Assembly (NCBI GenBank): GCA_037447605.1
Contig: CM074804.1
Coordinates: 8,383,893 to 8,411,372 of the forward strand
From: Zygnema circumcarinatum
Taxonomy: Eukaryota > Streptophyta > Zygnematophyceae > Zygnematales > Zygnemataceae
DNA: 27,480 nucleotides
Direction: 5' to 3'
The notes below the pieces were generated by a model, which had not been told where the DNA came from, made no database searches, and worked only from the letters and a program-made list of their open reading frames with translations. A program made the position numbers and the translations under genes. Within the stretch, counting starts at the first letter, position 1. The number at the start of each line of letters is the position of its first letter. This document shows positions 15,410-26,957 of the stretch, in pieces.

Positions 15410-15532
15410 GAAGGAGAAGGGGAGAGGAGTCAAGGAGGGGGAAGGGAGGGGGGAAGGGGAGGGGAGGGGGGAAGGGGTGGGGAGAGGGCGAGGGAAGAGG
15501 GAGAGGGAGGGGGAAAGGGAACAGATTGAGGA
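15410..15532 (+). repeat. G-rich polypurine tract
   Basis: About 120 bases are nearly all purine with many runs of three to six G, for example GGAGGGGGAAGGGAGGGG. The pattern fits G-quadruplex potential on the plus strand or triplex formation. It lies between two convergent genes. Confidence 0.8.
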
Positions 15533-16344
15533 GATGGCGATTTTCGAACGACGGTATTTCACTTGTCTTATGAGTTAATCTTGCCGCCGTCTCCCTTTTT
15601 TTACGGTTTTTAGGTTTACGGCGAACAGCGACAGAGAAGAAAGAGATAAATAGGGGCATAACCTAACCCCTTGAGGGTGTCATGATTTAATCCAAGCCAA
15701 ACCAAGCCAGGACAGGGTGGGCCAAGTTTGAGCCAACCAAACCAACCAAAGCCAAGCCTCAGTGCTTCAGTGTGCGAACCATTAAATCAACGAAAATTGA
15801 AGGGCGAACCATCCCGCAGCCGTTAAGGATTTGGCGACAAGCTATGGTTCTTGCACTCTCCTAATACTTCATTAGGGCAAGTAAATCGAGATCTACTGAA
15901 AAGTAAAGTTGAAAGTAAAGTCGTAAATTTTGATAACATGTGCCGACAATAATAAGCATAATGATAAGCAATTTTGGGTTGATCGCGGTCCAGCCCGAAA
16001 GAAACGCAACGGAGGCTCGGCTTTCCCAGAAATGTGTGCTTCGGGTTCAGAATGACACGAGACAGAACAGAGAAGTGTAATAAAATGAAGAGGGAGAATG
16101 GAGCGCAAGGGAAGGGAACAAGCCAATAATCGCTTGACACACGATGGGAGTCTGGTACGCACCATAATGGGTGGATTATTGCTTGACGGGGGGGACATAT
16201 ACATCTCCTTCTCTTTCATACGGAGCTGCATTCATCAGAACGTGCCACAATAGGTGGATCCCCCTCCCACCACCCAAGAAACAAAATAAGGGACGGGCTT
16301 GCAGCGAAAGTATGACCGATAGTAAATAGGAGAGGGAGACACTC

Positions 16345-19300
16345 TCACTTTCCCCCAACGTTCCCAAACAGAACTATCAATTGCAGTACTAAGAAATGCG
16401 GCACAAAAAACAGACCACGATGAGGCCATCCATCACGCAGCAGGAACACACCCAAAATTGTCCAATGCATTGTGTAGAACAGCTGCCCCAACAAACACGA
16501 TTCATCCTTCAACCCCTTCCCACGCCCTAATGCAAGGGCCGTACCTCTTTGAGCCTCGAGCTCAAACTTGAGCACCATGAGATCAGGAACGGAGCTTTGA
16601 CCAATCAAAGCGAACGCCCTCCTCCGCAGCTCGTTGGCTGCCTCCCGGTTCCCTATGGCTTCTTCTGTACAGACCAGGTCTGCTAGGAGGAGCGCCAGTC
16701 CTGAATAGGAGCTCCCGCTCGCACTTCCATGGACCAAAAGAGCTCTCTGCTGGAGGCTCAAAGCCTCGCCAAGATTGCCCTAGAAAAACAGCAAAAAAGT
16801 CATGCATAACTACAATTAGCTGAGGTTTCATTGATGTCAGTCAGTCAGTTTTCTTGTGGAACTTGCATGCCTCTACAACTTGACCACCTAGCTCCTCCGT
16901 TTACTGAGGGACAAGAGCGAGCTTACGGTCATAAAAGGACCCTCGCCATACTCCAATCTCCATACCTGTGCATAGTGCAGCCTTCCGAGAGCTGAGACAA
17001 TGTCTCCCACTAAGGGATGTCGGCCCCCCAACTGATCTTCCAGCAATTTGAGAGCTATTTCGAGGTCTTTCATGGCTGCCTCTGCATTTCCTGACAGCCA
17101 CTGAGCAGCAGCCTGCACTGTAAGAGTTTGCCCGACACTAACGCGTTTGGATGGCCCAGCAGCTTCATATATAGCCAGAGCTCTCCATGCGCTGACTCGA
17201 GCACCCCTCACATTTCCTCTTTTTAGCTGTACAAGAGCAAGAGGGACAAGCCGTTGAGGCAGCACCGCGAGCCCGTCCTCTTTCGCTGCATCTGCAGCAG
17301 CCATTTCTAGCATCTTTTCTGCAGCTTCTAACTTTCCGAGTCGCTCGTAAATCAGTCCTAAGATTTGCAGAGCACCATTCTGCAAAGCGAAGTAAAAGTT
17401 ATCTTTGGGAGTATCACCAGACGCCCTCCCCTCCATAACTTTAGACACTCTGAGATAAGTGACTCTACGCTTACTGCTACTTTTATCTTCCATCAAGCCT
17501 CCAATTCCCGGCAGCAACATACTCCTTCCGAGCTTCCCTTTGAATGATTGCATTCTGCATTTCACCTCGACCTCTCCTCCCCTCTTCTTCTTCCTCTTCG
17601 CTTCTTCGTTCTTTGCCCATAACTCTGCAAACGTACGTGAGCTCAATGAAGCTCCCTGCCTTAAAGGCACATGAGGCTCTACCGGAAGGCTTAATTCCCT
17701 CCCTGTCCAAGTTTTCTGTCGTACCAAACACCTCTGTGTTACTGTCCGTGCCTCCCTCTCCCTTTCTCCTTTTCTCCAACGCTCACCCACCTCAGACCCG
17801 CTAAACGTCTGCCTTCTCTTTAATCTTATTTTATTAGGGGGCCTAATTACCAAGCCTAAGCCGAAATCATCATCTTGCATAGGCAGCTGTTCTTCAAATG
17901 CAGCCGTTGTGCTTCTTGTATCTTCACATTCCCCTACAACTCCCAGCAAAGCTTCAAGTAACTCCATTGCTTCTAGCAAGTCCTGCCTTCCTTGCGGCTC
18001 CGGCAGCCGAAGAGTTAAAGCAAGAAGCCCCTCAATATACGCCCTTAAGAAGCTGCTTGAGCCTTCGAGTGCAAGCAGCTTCCACAAAGTTTCGCCGGCT
18101 TCCCTCCTTTCTTTAGTTTCAAAATGGAAATCACCTCTTGCAGTATGTCTCTCCAGGCTGTGACCAGAATTTCTGTTTATTTGACCTTCCTGCTTTCTAC
18201 TGACCTCCAACATTGTCGGGTCACTCCAAAAGGCATCATGTAATACCTGCTGCTGGTGAGAGAGGTGGGTGAGTCTGCCATAACTGAAAGCAAGATTCCA
18301 TAAAGCACCTCTGATTCTATAATGTCCCAACGGGAAAATGCATTCTGCTAGCATCAGTGCTTTGTGGCATAGTTGAAGCAGATCATCCTGATACTGATCG
18401 AAAGTAGCCACTGTGAAGCTAAGGTCCACAAATGCATCAAGAACGTAGTAATCTTCCCAATTAATGCCATACAAACCGCCGTAGGGACTGCTCAAATTTC
18501 GTGGTTTCACCATCTTTGCCAAGGCCTCAGCCTCCACCCTGAGTTTCCGCCACTCTACTTTCACATCAGCTAAAGATGAGTGTCCCAGAGAAACCTTATG
18601 GTAGAGCTGACGGCAGCGAATGCTTACTCCTAGAGGTCCTGTCCATCTCTCGCTTCGCTTGACTTCCTGCAGGAATTGCACTTTGTCCAATAAAGTTGCC
18701 GATTCTTCTTCATCCTGTTCGTGCCCCACAGCCTCAGTATCTCCCTCTACGTTTGCTTTCTCACCTTCAGTATCTCCCGCTACTTTTGCTTTCTGACCTC
18801 CACTCCTCAAATGCTCTGCAAAACCCTTTTTCTGCCCTTCTCCTTTTCGCCTCCAGCCTCTCTCACCAACTCCCCCTCTCGCTCCGAGCCCCTCTCTTCT
18901 CTGTTTTTCTTTCTCCACCATAATCTCGCCTTCCTTCTTCACATCCTCCTGGATTTCGTCCTTCAGTTTCTCGTCCGTTTTCTCCACATCTTCCAACTCG
19001 GGCAATAGTGGTCCTTCCACATTCAAATACCAAAAATCTAGTCTTCCATCCCCAATGTCCTTACCTCCATTCAAAACCTCCTGAATCATGTTTCTTGCTT
19101 CACCACTTTTCTGCCGCCATAGCTTATACTGCAATAGGGAATATGAAGCAGCTAAAATCTCACGCTGCAGTCCCAATGATTTTCCAAAATCTGCTCTATG
19201 CCTTTCCCAGAGAGCAGAAAAATGGCCCACCGTATCTTCAAAGCATAGAGCGTTAGACATAGCTTTTCCAACAGCCCTAGCAGCAGAACCATCGCGATCT

Positions 19301-22300
19301 TGACTCCTTGAGAAAGCTTGCATTACTGGATGAATAAGTAACCCCCGTCCTCCTTCTGCCAAACGAGCCAAGTTGAGGGATGACAGAAGTTCAAAAGCTT
19401 GTTCACACAGCAGCGACTCGGCTGAAATGGGTCTCGCAGTATGCCTGGCAAATGACAAGCACATAATCAGCAACAAGCTGGGTGAGAAAACAACAGAAAA
19501 GCATTGCCTAATTCATGTAGAGTACGCATGGAAACGTTCGGCAAACTCAATCTGAGCGTGCTCAGGTCTTTGAGTTTGGAGACACAGAGAGCATTAAGGA
19601 GCTAACTCAGATTAGCATTTTTTTTAATTAACATTTTCGGCACGAAGGATATGAAAAATACCGTAGCAGCTGGATAGCAACTGCCAGCAGGCGGCTAGGG
19701 ATTGGATGAGGCCCAAAAAAACCTCCCACTTGGAAGATAGCCAATGCGAAATCGCTTTCAGGTCGAGAGCTCCGCTTCAACTGTTGCAGGGATTCGATAA
19801 ACAGAGACTGCAAACTGTACAGTTAGACATAGCATGTCAGACTAAATTATAAGGAGAACAAAGAGACCTATGGTTGATTGATACAGGGCCTCACTCTGTT
19901 TCGAAACGAGCATTGGAGATACAAGAGTATCTCCGCTTTAACCATTCTCGTTTGTTATGTATACAGTATTAAGTGGATGAGCAGACCAGAGAGAGAGAGA
20001 GGGGAAGACAAGAGCATGGAAGGAGGATTGGCATGCGAAAGGGGTGAGAAACGGGAAATGAGATGAAAGGCGAAAGAAGGCTTCGATCATATGAGCATTA
20101 GGACGACGGGGACATGGAGAAAAGGCTATGGTATAAAGGGAAGAGGGAGTGCGAGAGAGAGTGAGAGATTCACTTTGAAGAGCGTTGAAAAGTGCGGTCA
20201 ATGCGAGTGTGTCCAAAAAGCTCCATGACCTCCTTTTGTAAGCAGACGAGAAGCTCTGACGGGCTAAGTCCTGCTCCGAGAAGTCGAGAGGCAGTGACCA
20301 GAGCTAAAGGGAGCTGCTCCAACTCAGTCGCTATCTCTCCCATCAACGCTTGGTCTGACTTAGAATAAGGCCTGCTACCGGCCAACACCTGCCAACATAA
20401 ACATAATGAAAGTGATGTTCCCGTAGGTTCAGTTTCCCAGATGTTATGCAATGCAGAACCGACTGCAAGATCCGCACTTGGCGAGCTTTCCAAAAAAAGC
20501 CTTATCACAACGAGCATGAAGAGGCACAAAGAAGTTCATTATTGCTGACAGTTTCCGTAGGGAACTTCTGAAAACCTTACCTGCTTAGCCCGCTCTATAG
20601 ACAAACCCTTGAGCCTATACTTTGGCATATCCTCCAATTTCAGACAGGATGTCACAATGGTGTGCGTCTCACCGACCTGTATTGTGCACGCAAAAAGGCA
20701 GCACAGCCTTCATTATTATGGTGGGGTTCAGAACTGGTTTGAAATGCTCTTGCTACTTACAGAACAAAACAGCTGCACCGCCAACGCAGTTGAGCCCTCA
20801 CCTGGGGTGTCAACATCTCCACAGTCTTTTCTTCTTCCACATTGTCCAGAATGAGAAGGAATCGTTCACCAGACTCCAATACCTCCATTACTTGATGCAT
20901 TTGCACTTTCACATCTTCGGCTCGATCAACCTGCAGAGACCTCCCCCGAGATTTTTTACAGTTCCATATTCGTTCCCGAAAGATTTTTCAGCACTTAGCA
21001 CAGTGGAGATGGACATACACTCTACCGTTTAGAATAGTTATCTTTTCATACATCCAACCGTCAAACCGTCTTGAATGTTACCATAACGCGACAAACATGC
21101 CAAAACACGAATTGGGAAGTTTACTCAGTTACGGAAGATCATAGAAATCTGAGGAATTTCGCGGGAAATCAAAAAAAGTTCACCCACCTTGATATCCAAG
21201 ATTCCAGCCAATGCCGCAAAACTCTCCTCGGCACAACTCATGTGTGCATCAACCCACAGAACTCCATCGTAATTTCCAAGATGCCGATAAGCATATTCCA
21301 CAACAAACTCGGTTTTTCCAACCCCCTCCTCTCCTACCACGCAAATAACATTCTCCTGCAAAAGTACGAAGTCAACATCAAGAAATTCATCAAGAAATTT
21401 ATCACTACGGACATCGACGAGGAAACAGTGAAACGCACAAGTGAAGGAAGGTCATTGCTTCTCTGGAACAATATCACAACAACAACACAATAAAACAACA
21501 CAAACAAACACAAAGTATACAACAGGAAGACCTAGACTGACCGTTTTCGATGTGTCAAAACTCGTCTGTTGACTAGTGGGTGCTAATGGACTTTCACTTT
21601 GGCCATGGAGTACGGTATACATGTCAGCCAAACCAATCTCCCTGCCGCGAAACAGAGGGTTTCGTGCAAATGGCAGAGAAAAGGGCCGGCTTGTTGGAGA
21701 TTTTTTCCTGATGGAAAGTGCACGATACAAATCCCTCCTGTGCATGATCTGCATTATGCGAACGAGGTCTTTCTCGTACTTCTCTAAAACGTACTGAAGA
21801 GGGATATCATATTCAAAGTGTCCTCTCACGCTTGTACTTCTCAATACCTCCAGAAATAGCCCTACCTGCATGTCAAACCACACAAACCACAAGTGAACAC
21901 GAACCCCTCGAATTATTAAAGCCCGCAACGCCTTTCAATCTTGCTGTAGTGCTTCGCCATACACTTGTATGCACCACTAGACAGTAGTTCATCATTTCCA
22001 TTCAAGTGTGCATGCCCACCTTTACGACAATGGCGGCCGCTTCTACAAAAATAGAGAGACAGTCTGATCTCTTGGTCATCTTTTGCAGGGGCTCCTCCAG
22101 AAACTTTAAAGCTTTCCACACCTTGAGCATTACCACTGGCTCATCTTCCCCTTCTGACGTCGATAAGATAAGGCCTCTTTGAAGGAAGAACAAAGTCACT
22201 CCGGCAAACTCTTTCTGCCAAAAAATCGAGAAAAGTTCATCCTTTCAAGCCCAAAACTAAGTAACGTTTTTACAAAGGATTTGAGAAAGAGTGAAGCCAG

Positions 22301-23030
22301 GGAAAGGAAGTTGTAGGAGAAATTAGGAACACGAAACGCTAGGACATGATGAGAGCGAGTAGTGCAGGAAAGTTTGCGAAAGAACAATTCTAAGGTCGGA
22401 CTGGGAAAAGGCGAGAAAGAAGCCAATCTAGAGGAAGTCGAGTGTATTCCAGAATTGAGGAACAATGACAAGAAGGTATGAGGGAGGAGAGCAAGACAAT
22501 TAAAGACAGGGCAACGTGAAGGCATGGCATAGTACCTCAGCCAGCTCGCTATATGCCACTTCCACCAAGCTTTGCATCATGTTCCCCATGATTTCTGCTG
22601 CATACTCGTTCCCCATAGCCGCTACATTCAGTAGCACAGCATCCACCAAAGCTTTCGCAGCATGGTGAACGTCGCAGCCTCTGAGCTTTGGAATGTAGAT
22701 TCCACTTTCGTGGATTCCTAAATGACCCTCGGATGCTCCCTCTACACAAGCTGCTGATTCCTCACTCCGTTCATCATTATCGCTCTGCTCATTCTCCATA
22801 GTAAGTAGTTTGGGAGGCTTTGGAAGAGGGGGATCAGTGGCATAGTCCTGATGGGTGGTCAGCTGGCAGGCGGTGAGAACGGAGAGAATCTTGTGAAAGC
22901 CATTGAGAGCGTGGCCGGTTAAAAAGTCAGTGAAAGATCTGTGCCGTTTGATGATGCTGCGAGGAGGAGGAGGAGCTACTTGCAATTTTGAATCGGATGA
23001 GCCTTTCTTATTCAGCAAGTGCAGAGGCAT
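16345..23030 (-). CDS. NB-ARC/TPR NLR-like protein with an unassigned helical N-terminus
   Basis: Minus-strand exons: 22536-23030, 22020-22214, 21542-21865, 21188-21355, 20802-20930, 20581-20676, 20174-20388, 19662-19814, 16966-19444, 16345-16779. Phases agree throughout; the total is 4689 bases (1562 aa). The P-loop is GEEGVGKT (346-353), kinase-2 is FLLILDN (418-424), an RNBS-B-like stretch is HTIVTSCL, and the GLPL-type motif is QLPLAL (494-499). IHPVMQAF sits where NLRs carry the MHD motif. Nine hundred residues follow, ending in TPR-like helical pairs. NB-ARC/TPR proteins are nucleotide switches related to plant immune receptors. I see no TIR, LRR or kinase domain. The 340-residue N-terminus is mostly helical and unassigned. 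The last 65 residues after LEAQRG may be read-through: a donor (GTACGG) at 16544 could lead to another exon. The start ATG is the first in frame, but an upstream exon is possible. Confidence 0.9.
18735..18800 (-). repeat. 33-bp tandem duplication inside the NB-ARC/TPR gene
   Basis: Two adjacent 33-bp units (18735-18767 and 18768-18800) differ at a few bases and keep frame. They encode an 11-residue repeat around VAGDTEGEKA / VEGDTEA in a charged linker rich in K, E and G between the NB-ARC region and the TPRs. Confidence 0.85.
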
Positions 23031-23556
23031 ATTGCATTCAAACGTTTGGAACCGTAACGTGAAGGACAGAGAGGACAATAAAAAATAATAGTGAGGCTTC
23101 AAGAATTTGATCGGCCTGGAAATGACCTGTTCTTAAACAAAATGCGGCTCAATCGATCGATCATAAGCTGCTGAAAGTTGATTAATCAATAAAAAAAGGT
23201 CTGCAGACCTTCTCAAAGTTACTTTTCTAACGTTCAGAGGCAAAAATCCTCATCCAAATAAGTTTATAATAACAAATAATACCAAAAAAGCCCCTTTCCA
23301 AATGCCACCTTCGCTCGACCAGCCGCTGAAAAGCTGCAAGCCGAAAAAATTCTCCGTCTACAAACCAATCAAAAATGGAATATTAAGAAAATCTAGGACA
23401 ATAATCCAATCCCCCCTGTCAAAAACCATCACATAACCTGCCAAGCGCCAGCTGTCCTCTCCAGGCCGCTTAGCTTGGCCGCCATAACCATGGCTTTCCA
23501 GCACGAAGCTCTCCTACAAAAAGGATCCCTCCCGAAACTAGAGTCCCCAATATCAA
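23031..23556 (-). promoter_or_regulatory. upstream region of the NB-ARC/TPR gene with a possible TATA box
   Basis: On the minus strand TATAAA occurs at 23263-23268, about 235 bases before the start codon, which is a plausible distance with a 5' UTR. The reading frame stays open from 23030 back to about 23102, so a short N-terminal extension or extra exon cannot be excluded. I see no other gene in this stretch. Confidence 0.4.
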
Positions 23557-23609
23557 CCAATCAGAATCCGCCACGTATGCAGAAAAGACACGTGGCAATC
23601 CGTGATTGA
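23557..23609. promoter_or_regulatory. symmetric CCAAT/CCACG dyad, copy B
   Basis: CCAAT, 9 bases, CCACG, 15 bases, CGTGG, 9 bases, ATTGA. The left half is an exact CCAAT-N9-CCACG element; the right half has one mismatch (ATTGA for ATTGG). Total length (53 bp) and all spacers equal those of copy A at 3088. It lies upstream of the NB-ARC/TPR gene, with a TATA-like box facing the opposite way at 23728. Confidence 0.65.
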
Positions 23610-24441
23610 CTTAAATTTAGAACGGAGGGCCTGAGCGCCTGGCAAGATGTTCCGTACAGTACTTTCCTTGGATGCAGGAAACCACGAGAACTTTTTGAGG
23701 GGGCGGGTCCAATAATAGAGCCCGCCGTATAAATATGTACGAACAGTCGTACAGTATCTTGTCATATTGATCTTGTACGTATCTGCAATAAAGTACAAAT
23801 GCTTGTCGGTTCCTGCAAGTGACGCATGGGTCCACTTGCAGGCAGGTCGTAACCGGAGAAAAAGATCTCTGACGTGGCGGTTAGGGAAACCCTGATTGCC
23901 CGAGCCACCGGAAAGTGTGGGATTTATTGACCAATAATAATGGTATACACCTGCGAAAGGCGGAGAGGAGCCAGAAAGTGACCTGAGGGAGCCAAGGAAT
24001 GGAGAACTTTCAACGGTTCGATACAATGGTTGGATCCAATGGTTGGCAGCCATTGAAAGCCAGTCGATGTATGCTCAGGTGCTTCGAATCTGTAGGCTCA
24101 GTTTCTGCCTTGCTGTGCGGGGTGAAAAGCAGGTGTTGCAGGAGAGAGGGGAAAGCACTTGGAGACATGGCCGAGCAACCTTCTCTGTGCTTTTGTTTCA
24201 GGTGTGCGTCTACCAGCTCATTGCATCTCACGCGACATTTCTTCATGTCTCGTATGAGTGCATTCCTTTGTTGCCCGTTAGATCATTGCATGCTGCAAAC
24301 TGAACCAACAAACATGCAGCAGAAGAGTGTAGAAAAGGGAGTGGGACACTCTCCTACAAGTTTTGTATCGCTTATATTTTTTGTTTTTTTTACAATCAAG
24401 TTTGAGATGTGTGTGTTTCCAGGGCCTTTTGAAAGCCTTAG
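23610..24441. other. region without a recognised gene, left of the retrotransposon
   Basis: A minus-strand frame at 23553-24053 (166 codons) and plus-strand frames at 23942-24303 and 23999-24589 are open, but none resembles a known family. The plus frame around YNGWIQWLAA (about 24020) looks the most protein-like. A gene fragment cut by the copia insertion is possible but unproven. Confidence 0.35.
23709..23735 (+). promoter_or_regulatory. candidate CCAAT/TATA core promoter facing right
   Basis: CCAAT at 23709-23713 is followed by TATAAATA at 23728-23735 on the plus strand. No convincing gene follows on that strand before the retrotransposon, so this may be the promoter of a gene now interrupted or of a non-coding transcript. 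Confidence 0.35.
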
Positions 24442-24539
24442 TGTTGGGTTGGGTTGGTTTGGAGTACAACTGTACGGTCGTACGGTCGTACGGCCCATTT
24501 GCAGTGGGCAGGTCCCGCTCACTCTTCTGTCAGAAGGAC

Positions 24540-24709
24540 TGTTAGGGCTTCTTCTTCCTCAGCTGCTGAGTGGAGGGGCGTGTTTGTAAGGGCGTGGGGT
24601 TGGGAATATAAATGGGAAAATCCGGGTGGGGCACACTGTGTCTTGTGATGGGTGCGCGTGAGGGTGAATGCAACTTGTGATGCCACTCTGTATTTAGAAT
24701 ACTCTGTCA
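24540..24709 (+). repeat. 5' LTR (right end clear, left end uncertain)
   Basis: The LTR ends in CA at 24708-24709, two bases before the primer site. TATAAAT at 24607-24613 is the likely LTR promoter. The start given is a TGTTAGG; TGTTGGG at 24442 is an alternative. Without the 3' LTR the start cannot be settled. Just upstream, at 24475-24497, CGTACGGT is repeated in tandem. Confidence 0.5.
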
Positions 24710-24711
24710 AT

Positions 24712-24723
24712 TGGTATCAGAGC
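24712..24723 (+). other. primer binding site for initiator tRNA-Met
   Basis: TGGTATCAGAGC is complementary to the 3' end of plant initiator tRNA-Met and is the standard primer site of plant copia elements. It follows the LTR end by two bases. Confidence 0.9.
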
Positions 24724-24734
24724 CAGGTTCAGAG

Positions 24735-26957
24735 ATGGCGTTATCCAACGAGGGGGGGTTCCCGAAGAGGTTGATACTGCTGAACGCGACTAACTTCTCT
24801 CTCTGGTCAGACTGGATGCGTGATTGCCTAAATGAGAAAGATCTGTTGGAACTTGTGGAAGGGGACGATACAAAACCAGCTACAGCAGCGGACAGCGAAA
24901 AAGCCGAGGTCAAAGCGGCTAGCGCTGCAGAAATTAAAGCGTGGGGGAGGAGAAACTCACAAGCAAAACGGATGATCATAGAATCGCTCTCGGCAAATGA
25001 GACCATCAATGTGGCAGGGATGGCCACCGCAAAGGAGTATTTGGATGCTCTGAAAAACACTCATGTGCGAAACACCCCAGTGAAGCAGATGGCCATAAAC
25101 TTTGAATGGGCAACCTTCAAGATCAGTGAAGGAGACAGTATGGCAGATGGCATTAAGCGTTTCCAGGAGCTCCGAGGAAGATTCATTGCACACGGCTTAC
25201 CTTACACGGACGCCACTGGCGTATTTCGCCTCTTAAGTGCCCTGCCAGCTAGCTTCCAAAGCACTGGAGAGATGGTGCGCGGTAGAGACGTAGTCACTCT
25301 TGAGTGGCTCGTCTCGCACTTGAGATCTGAAGAGACATTTCGAGAAAGCAGCAAAGGGGGGAAGGGGAAAGAGGTTCCCGGAGCTTACGTGGCTCAGGGA
25401 CATAATGGGAAAGGGCGGGAAGGAGGATACCACGAGAACACTTCAGTTCCAGGCTCCGAAACTCACAGTCAGGAGGAGAGTTGGGATGATCCTGGAGCTT
25501 ACGCAACCCAAGGGTCTGGGGGGGGGAATGCACGTGGCAAGAGCTCTTCACGAGGCAGAGGCATGTTCACCAGCCAAGGAAGGGCTGGTGGTGTGGATTC
25601 AGATACGTGCATCAATTGCTACCAGAAAGGACACTGGAGCACTGACTGTCCTGATCGTGACAAACAGTGTCACACCTGCAACAGGTGGGGACACGTGAGC
25701 ACATATTGCCGAAACGGACGAGGGGGTGGGAACTCACAAAGAGGGAGAGGAGGAAGGCGCGGCAGGGGCCGTGGCCCCTCACCTGATAAGGGAGCGGGAG
25801 CATACGTAGTTGAGACATACCAAGGTTTCTCTGTGGTCTGCAATTTGGATGCATGCACCGAGGCTGAAGGGATGGGAACTGTGAAATCTGGGGACTACCA
25901 CGATTGGATCATAGATACAGGAGCCACGCATCACGTATGTGCTGACAAAGATCTCTTCTTTGAACTGCAGCCCCTAGTTGAGCCCCGAAGGCTCACTGTG
26001 GCGAATGGATCCCATGAGCTCGTGGAACACGTGGGCAGCGTCAGATTGGACCTGCCTGTCAACAATGGGGAGAAGACTAAGAAGGTAGAACTACTCAATG
26101 TTCTGTACTTACCTCGTCTAGGTTGCAATTTGCTCAGCATCCCTCAATTGCAGTTAATTGGCTGGAGTCACGAATCACGTGGGGATGGCTCTATTCATTT
26201 GTATGACAGAGACAAGACAAAGATCGGAGAGGGAGTGGTCACAGCATCCTTCCGCTCATTGCTCCATTGGAAGAAGCCGGATGGGCTAGTAGCAGAGGCG
26301 CAGACTGTTGGGGGGGAAGGAGACTTATCATTATGGCACCAACGCCTGTGCCACACGAGTGAGAAGAACATTCAAGCCATGATCAAGTCAGGCGCTGTTA
26401 GAGGTATGGAGCTAGTTTCCGGGAGCGAAATTGAGGCATGCAAGGGTTGCAGTAAAGGCAAGCAGGTACGCAAATCACACCCGGTGAAGGACGTGGAACA
26501 CCGAGCTCAAGAAAGGTTAGCCTTGGTTCATACAGATCTTTGTGGTGATGTGAAGCCCCCCAGCTTGGGTGGGAGTCGTTACATCATGACACTCACTGAT
26601 GATTTCAGCAGGAAGACTTGGGTGTACTTTCTTCGTCAAAAGAGCGATGCCCGATTGATCTTTGAAAGGTGGGTAGATATGGTGGAGAGGGAATCAGGAT
26701 GCAAAGTGAAAGTGCTGCGGAGTGACAATGGAGGAGAGTTTATCGCCATGAAAGAATTTGCCACATTGTGCATCTCAGCCAGCAATTACGCCTACCTACT
26801 CTTCAATCCAACCCGGTGGCGTAAAAGGAAAAATGTGACAACGCAAGACATACCCATCTATACGCACCAAACCGGGCGCCGTGAGGTTGGCTCTTTTGGG
26901 CGTAGGCGTGTGCAAACAGCCAACCATTACAAGCAACAGCACTGGACGCATCTCTAA
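24735..26957 (+). CDS. copia gag-pol polyprotein, gag-protease-integrase part
   Basis: The frame starts at the ATG 11 bases after the primer site and encodes 740 residues to a TAA. The gag region (about 1-210) resembles the UBN2/retrotrans_gag type. Two CCHC zinc knuckles follow (Cys 292 and Cys 312 begin them). The protease has DTGA with Asp about 394. The gag-pre-integrase zinc finger is H-x4-H ... C-x2-C (LWHQRLCH, CKGC). The integrase core shows Asp 601 (HTDLCG) and Asp 664 (RSDNGGEF), but the frame is lost before the third catalytic acidic residue. The last 50 or so residues are out-of-frame sequence. Confidence 0.93.
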   Translation: MALSNEGGFPKRLILLNATNFSLWSDWMRDCLNEKDLLELVEGDDTKPATAADSEKAEVKAASAAEIKAWGRRNSQAKRMIIESLSANETINVAGMATAKEYLDALKNTHVRNTPVKQMAINFEWATFKISEGDSMADGIKRFQELRGRFIAHGLPYTDATGVFRLLSALPASFQSTGEMVRGRDVVTLEWLVSHLRSEETFRESSKGGKGKEVPGAYVAQGHNGKGREGGYHENTSVPGSETHSQEESWDDPGAYATQGSGGGNARGKSSSRGRGMFTSQGRAGGVDSDTCINCYQKGHWSTDCPDRDKQCHTCNRWGHVSTYCRNGRGGGNSQRGRGGRRGRGRGPSPDKGAGAYVVETYQGFSVVCNLDACTEAEGMGTVKSGDYHDWIIDTGATHHVCADKDLFFELQPLVEPRRLTVANGSHELVEHVGSVRLDLPVNNGEKTKKVELLNVLYLPRLGCNLLSIPQLQLIGWSHESRGDGSIHLYDRDKTKIGEGVVTASFRSLLHWKKPDGLVAEAQTVGGEGDLSLWHQRLCHTSEKNIQAMIKSGAVRGMELVSGSEIEACKGCSKGKQVRKSHPVKDVEHRAQERLALVHTDLCGDVKPPSLGGSRYIMTLTDDFSRKTWVYFLRQKSDARLIFERWVDMVERESGCKVKVLRSDNGGEFIAMKEFATLCISASNYAYLLFNPTRWRKRKNVTTQDIPIYTHQTGRREVGSFGRRRVQTANHYKQQHWTHL

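Larger units (their letters stand above)
14858..16344. other. intergenic region between convergent genes
   Basis: It holds the 3' flanks of the CRTISO-like gene (plus) and the NB-ARC/TPR gene (minus). I recognise no coding family. Features seen are a 14-bp palindrome at 15115-15128, the G-rich tract at 15410-15532, and a run of CCAAGCC/CCAACCAAA phrases near 15690-15760. A minus-strand frame at about 15185-15370 looks mildly protein-like (RQEQFRKLIDDAR) but has no family match that I know. Confidence 0.5.

Noticed and set aside
20389-20540. Minus-strand open segment encoding LFLESSPSADLAV that looks like part of NB-ARC
   Set aside because: It cannot be joined in phase, whereas direct splicing of 20581 to 20388 gives the exact family length; I treat it as intron.
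23553-24053. Minus-strand frame of 166 codons with an ATG
   Set aside because: It has no recognisable domain, runs over the dyad and the TATA-like box, and shows no splice or family support; possible but unsupported.
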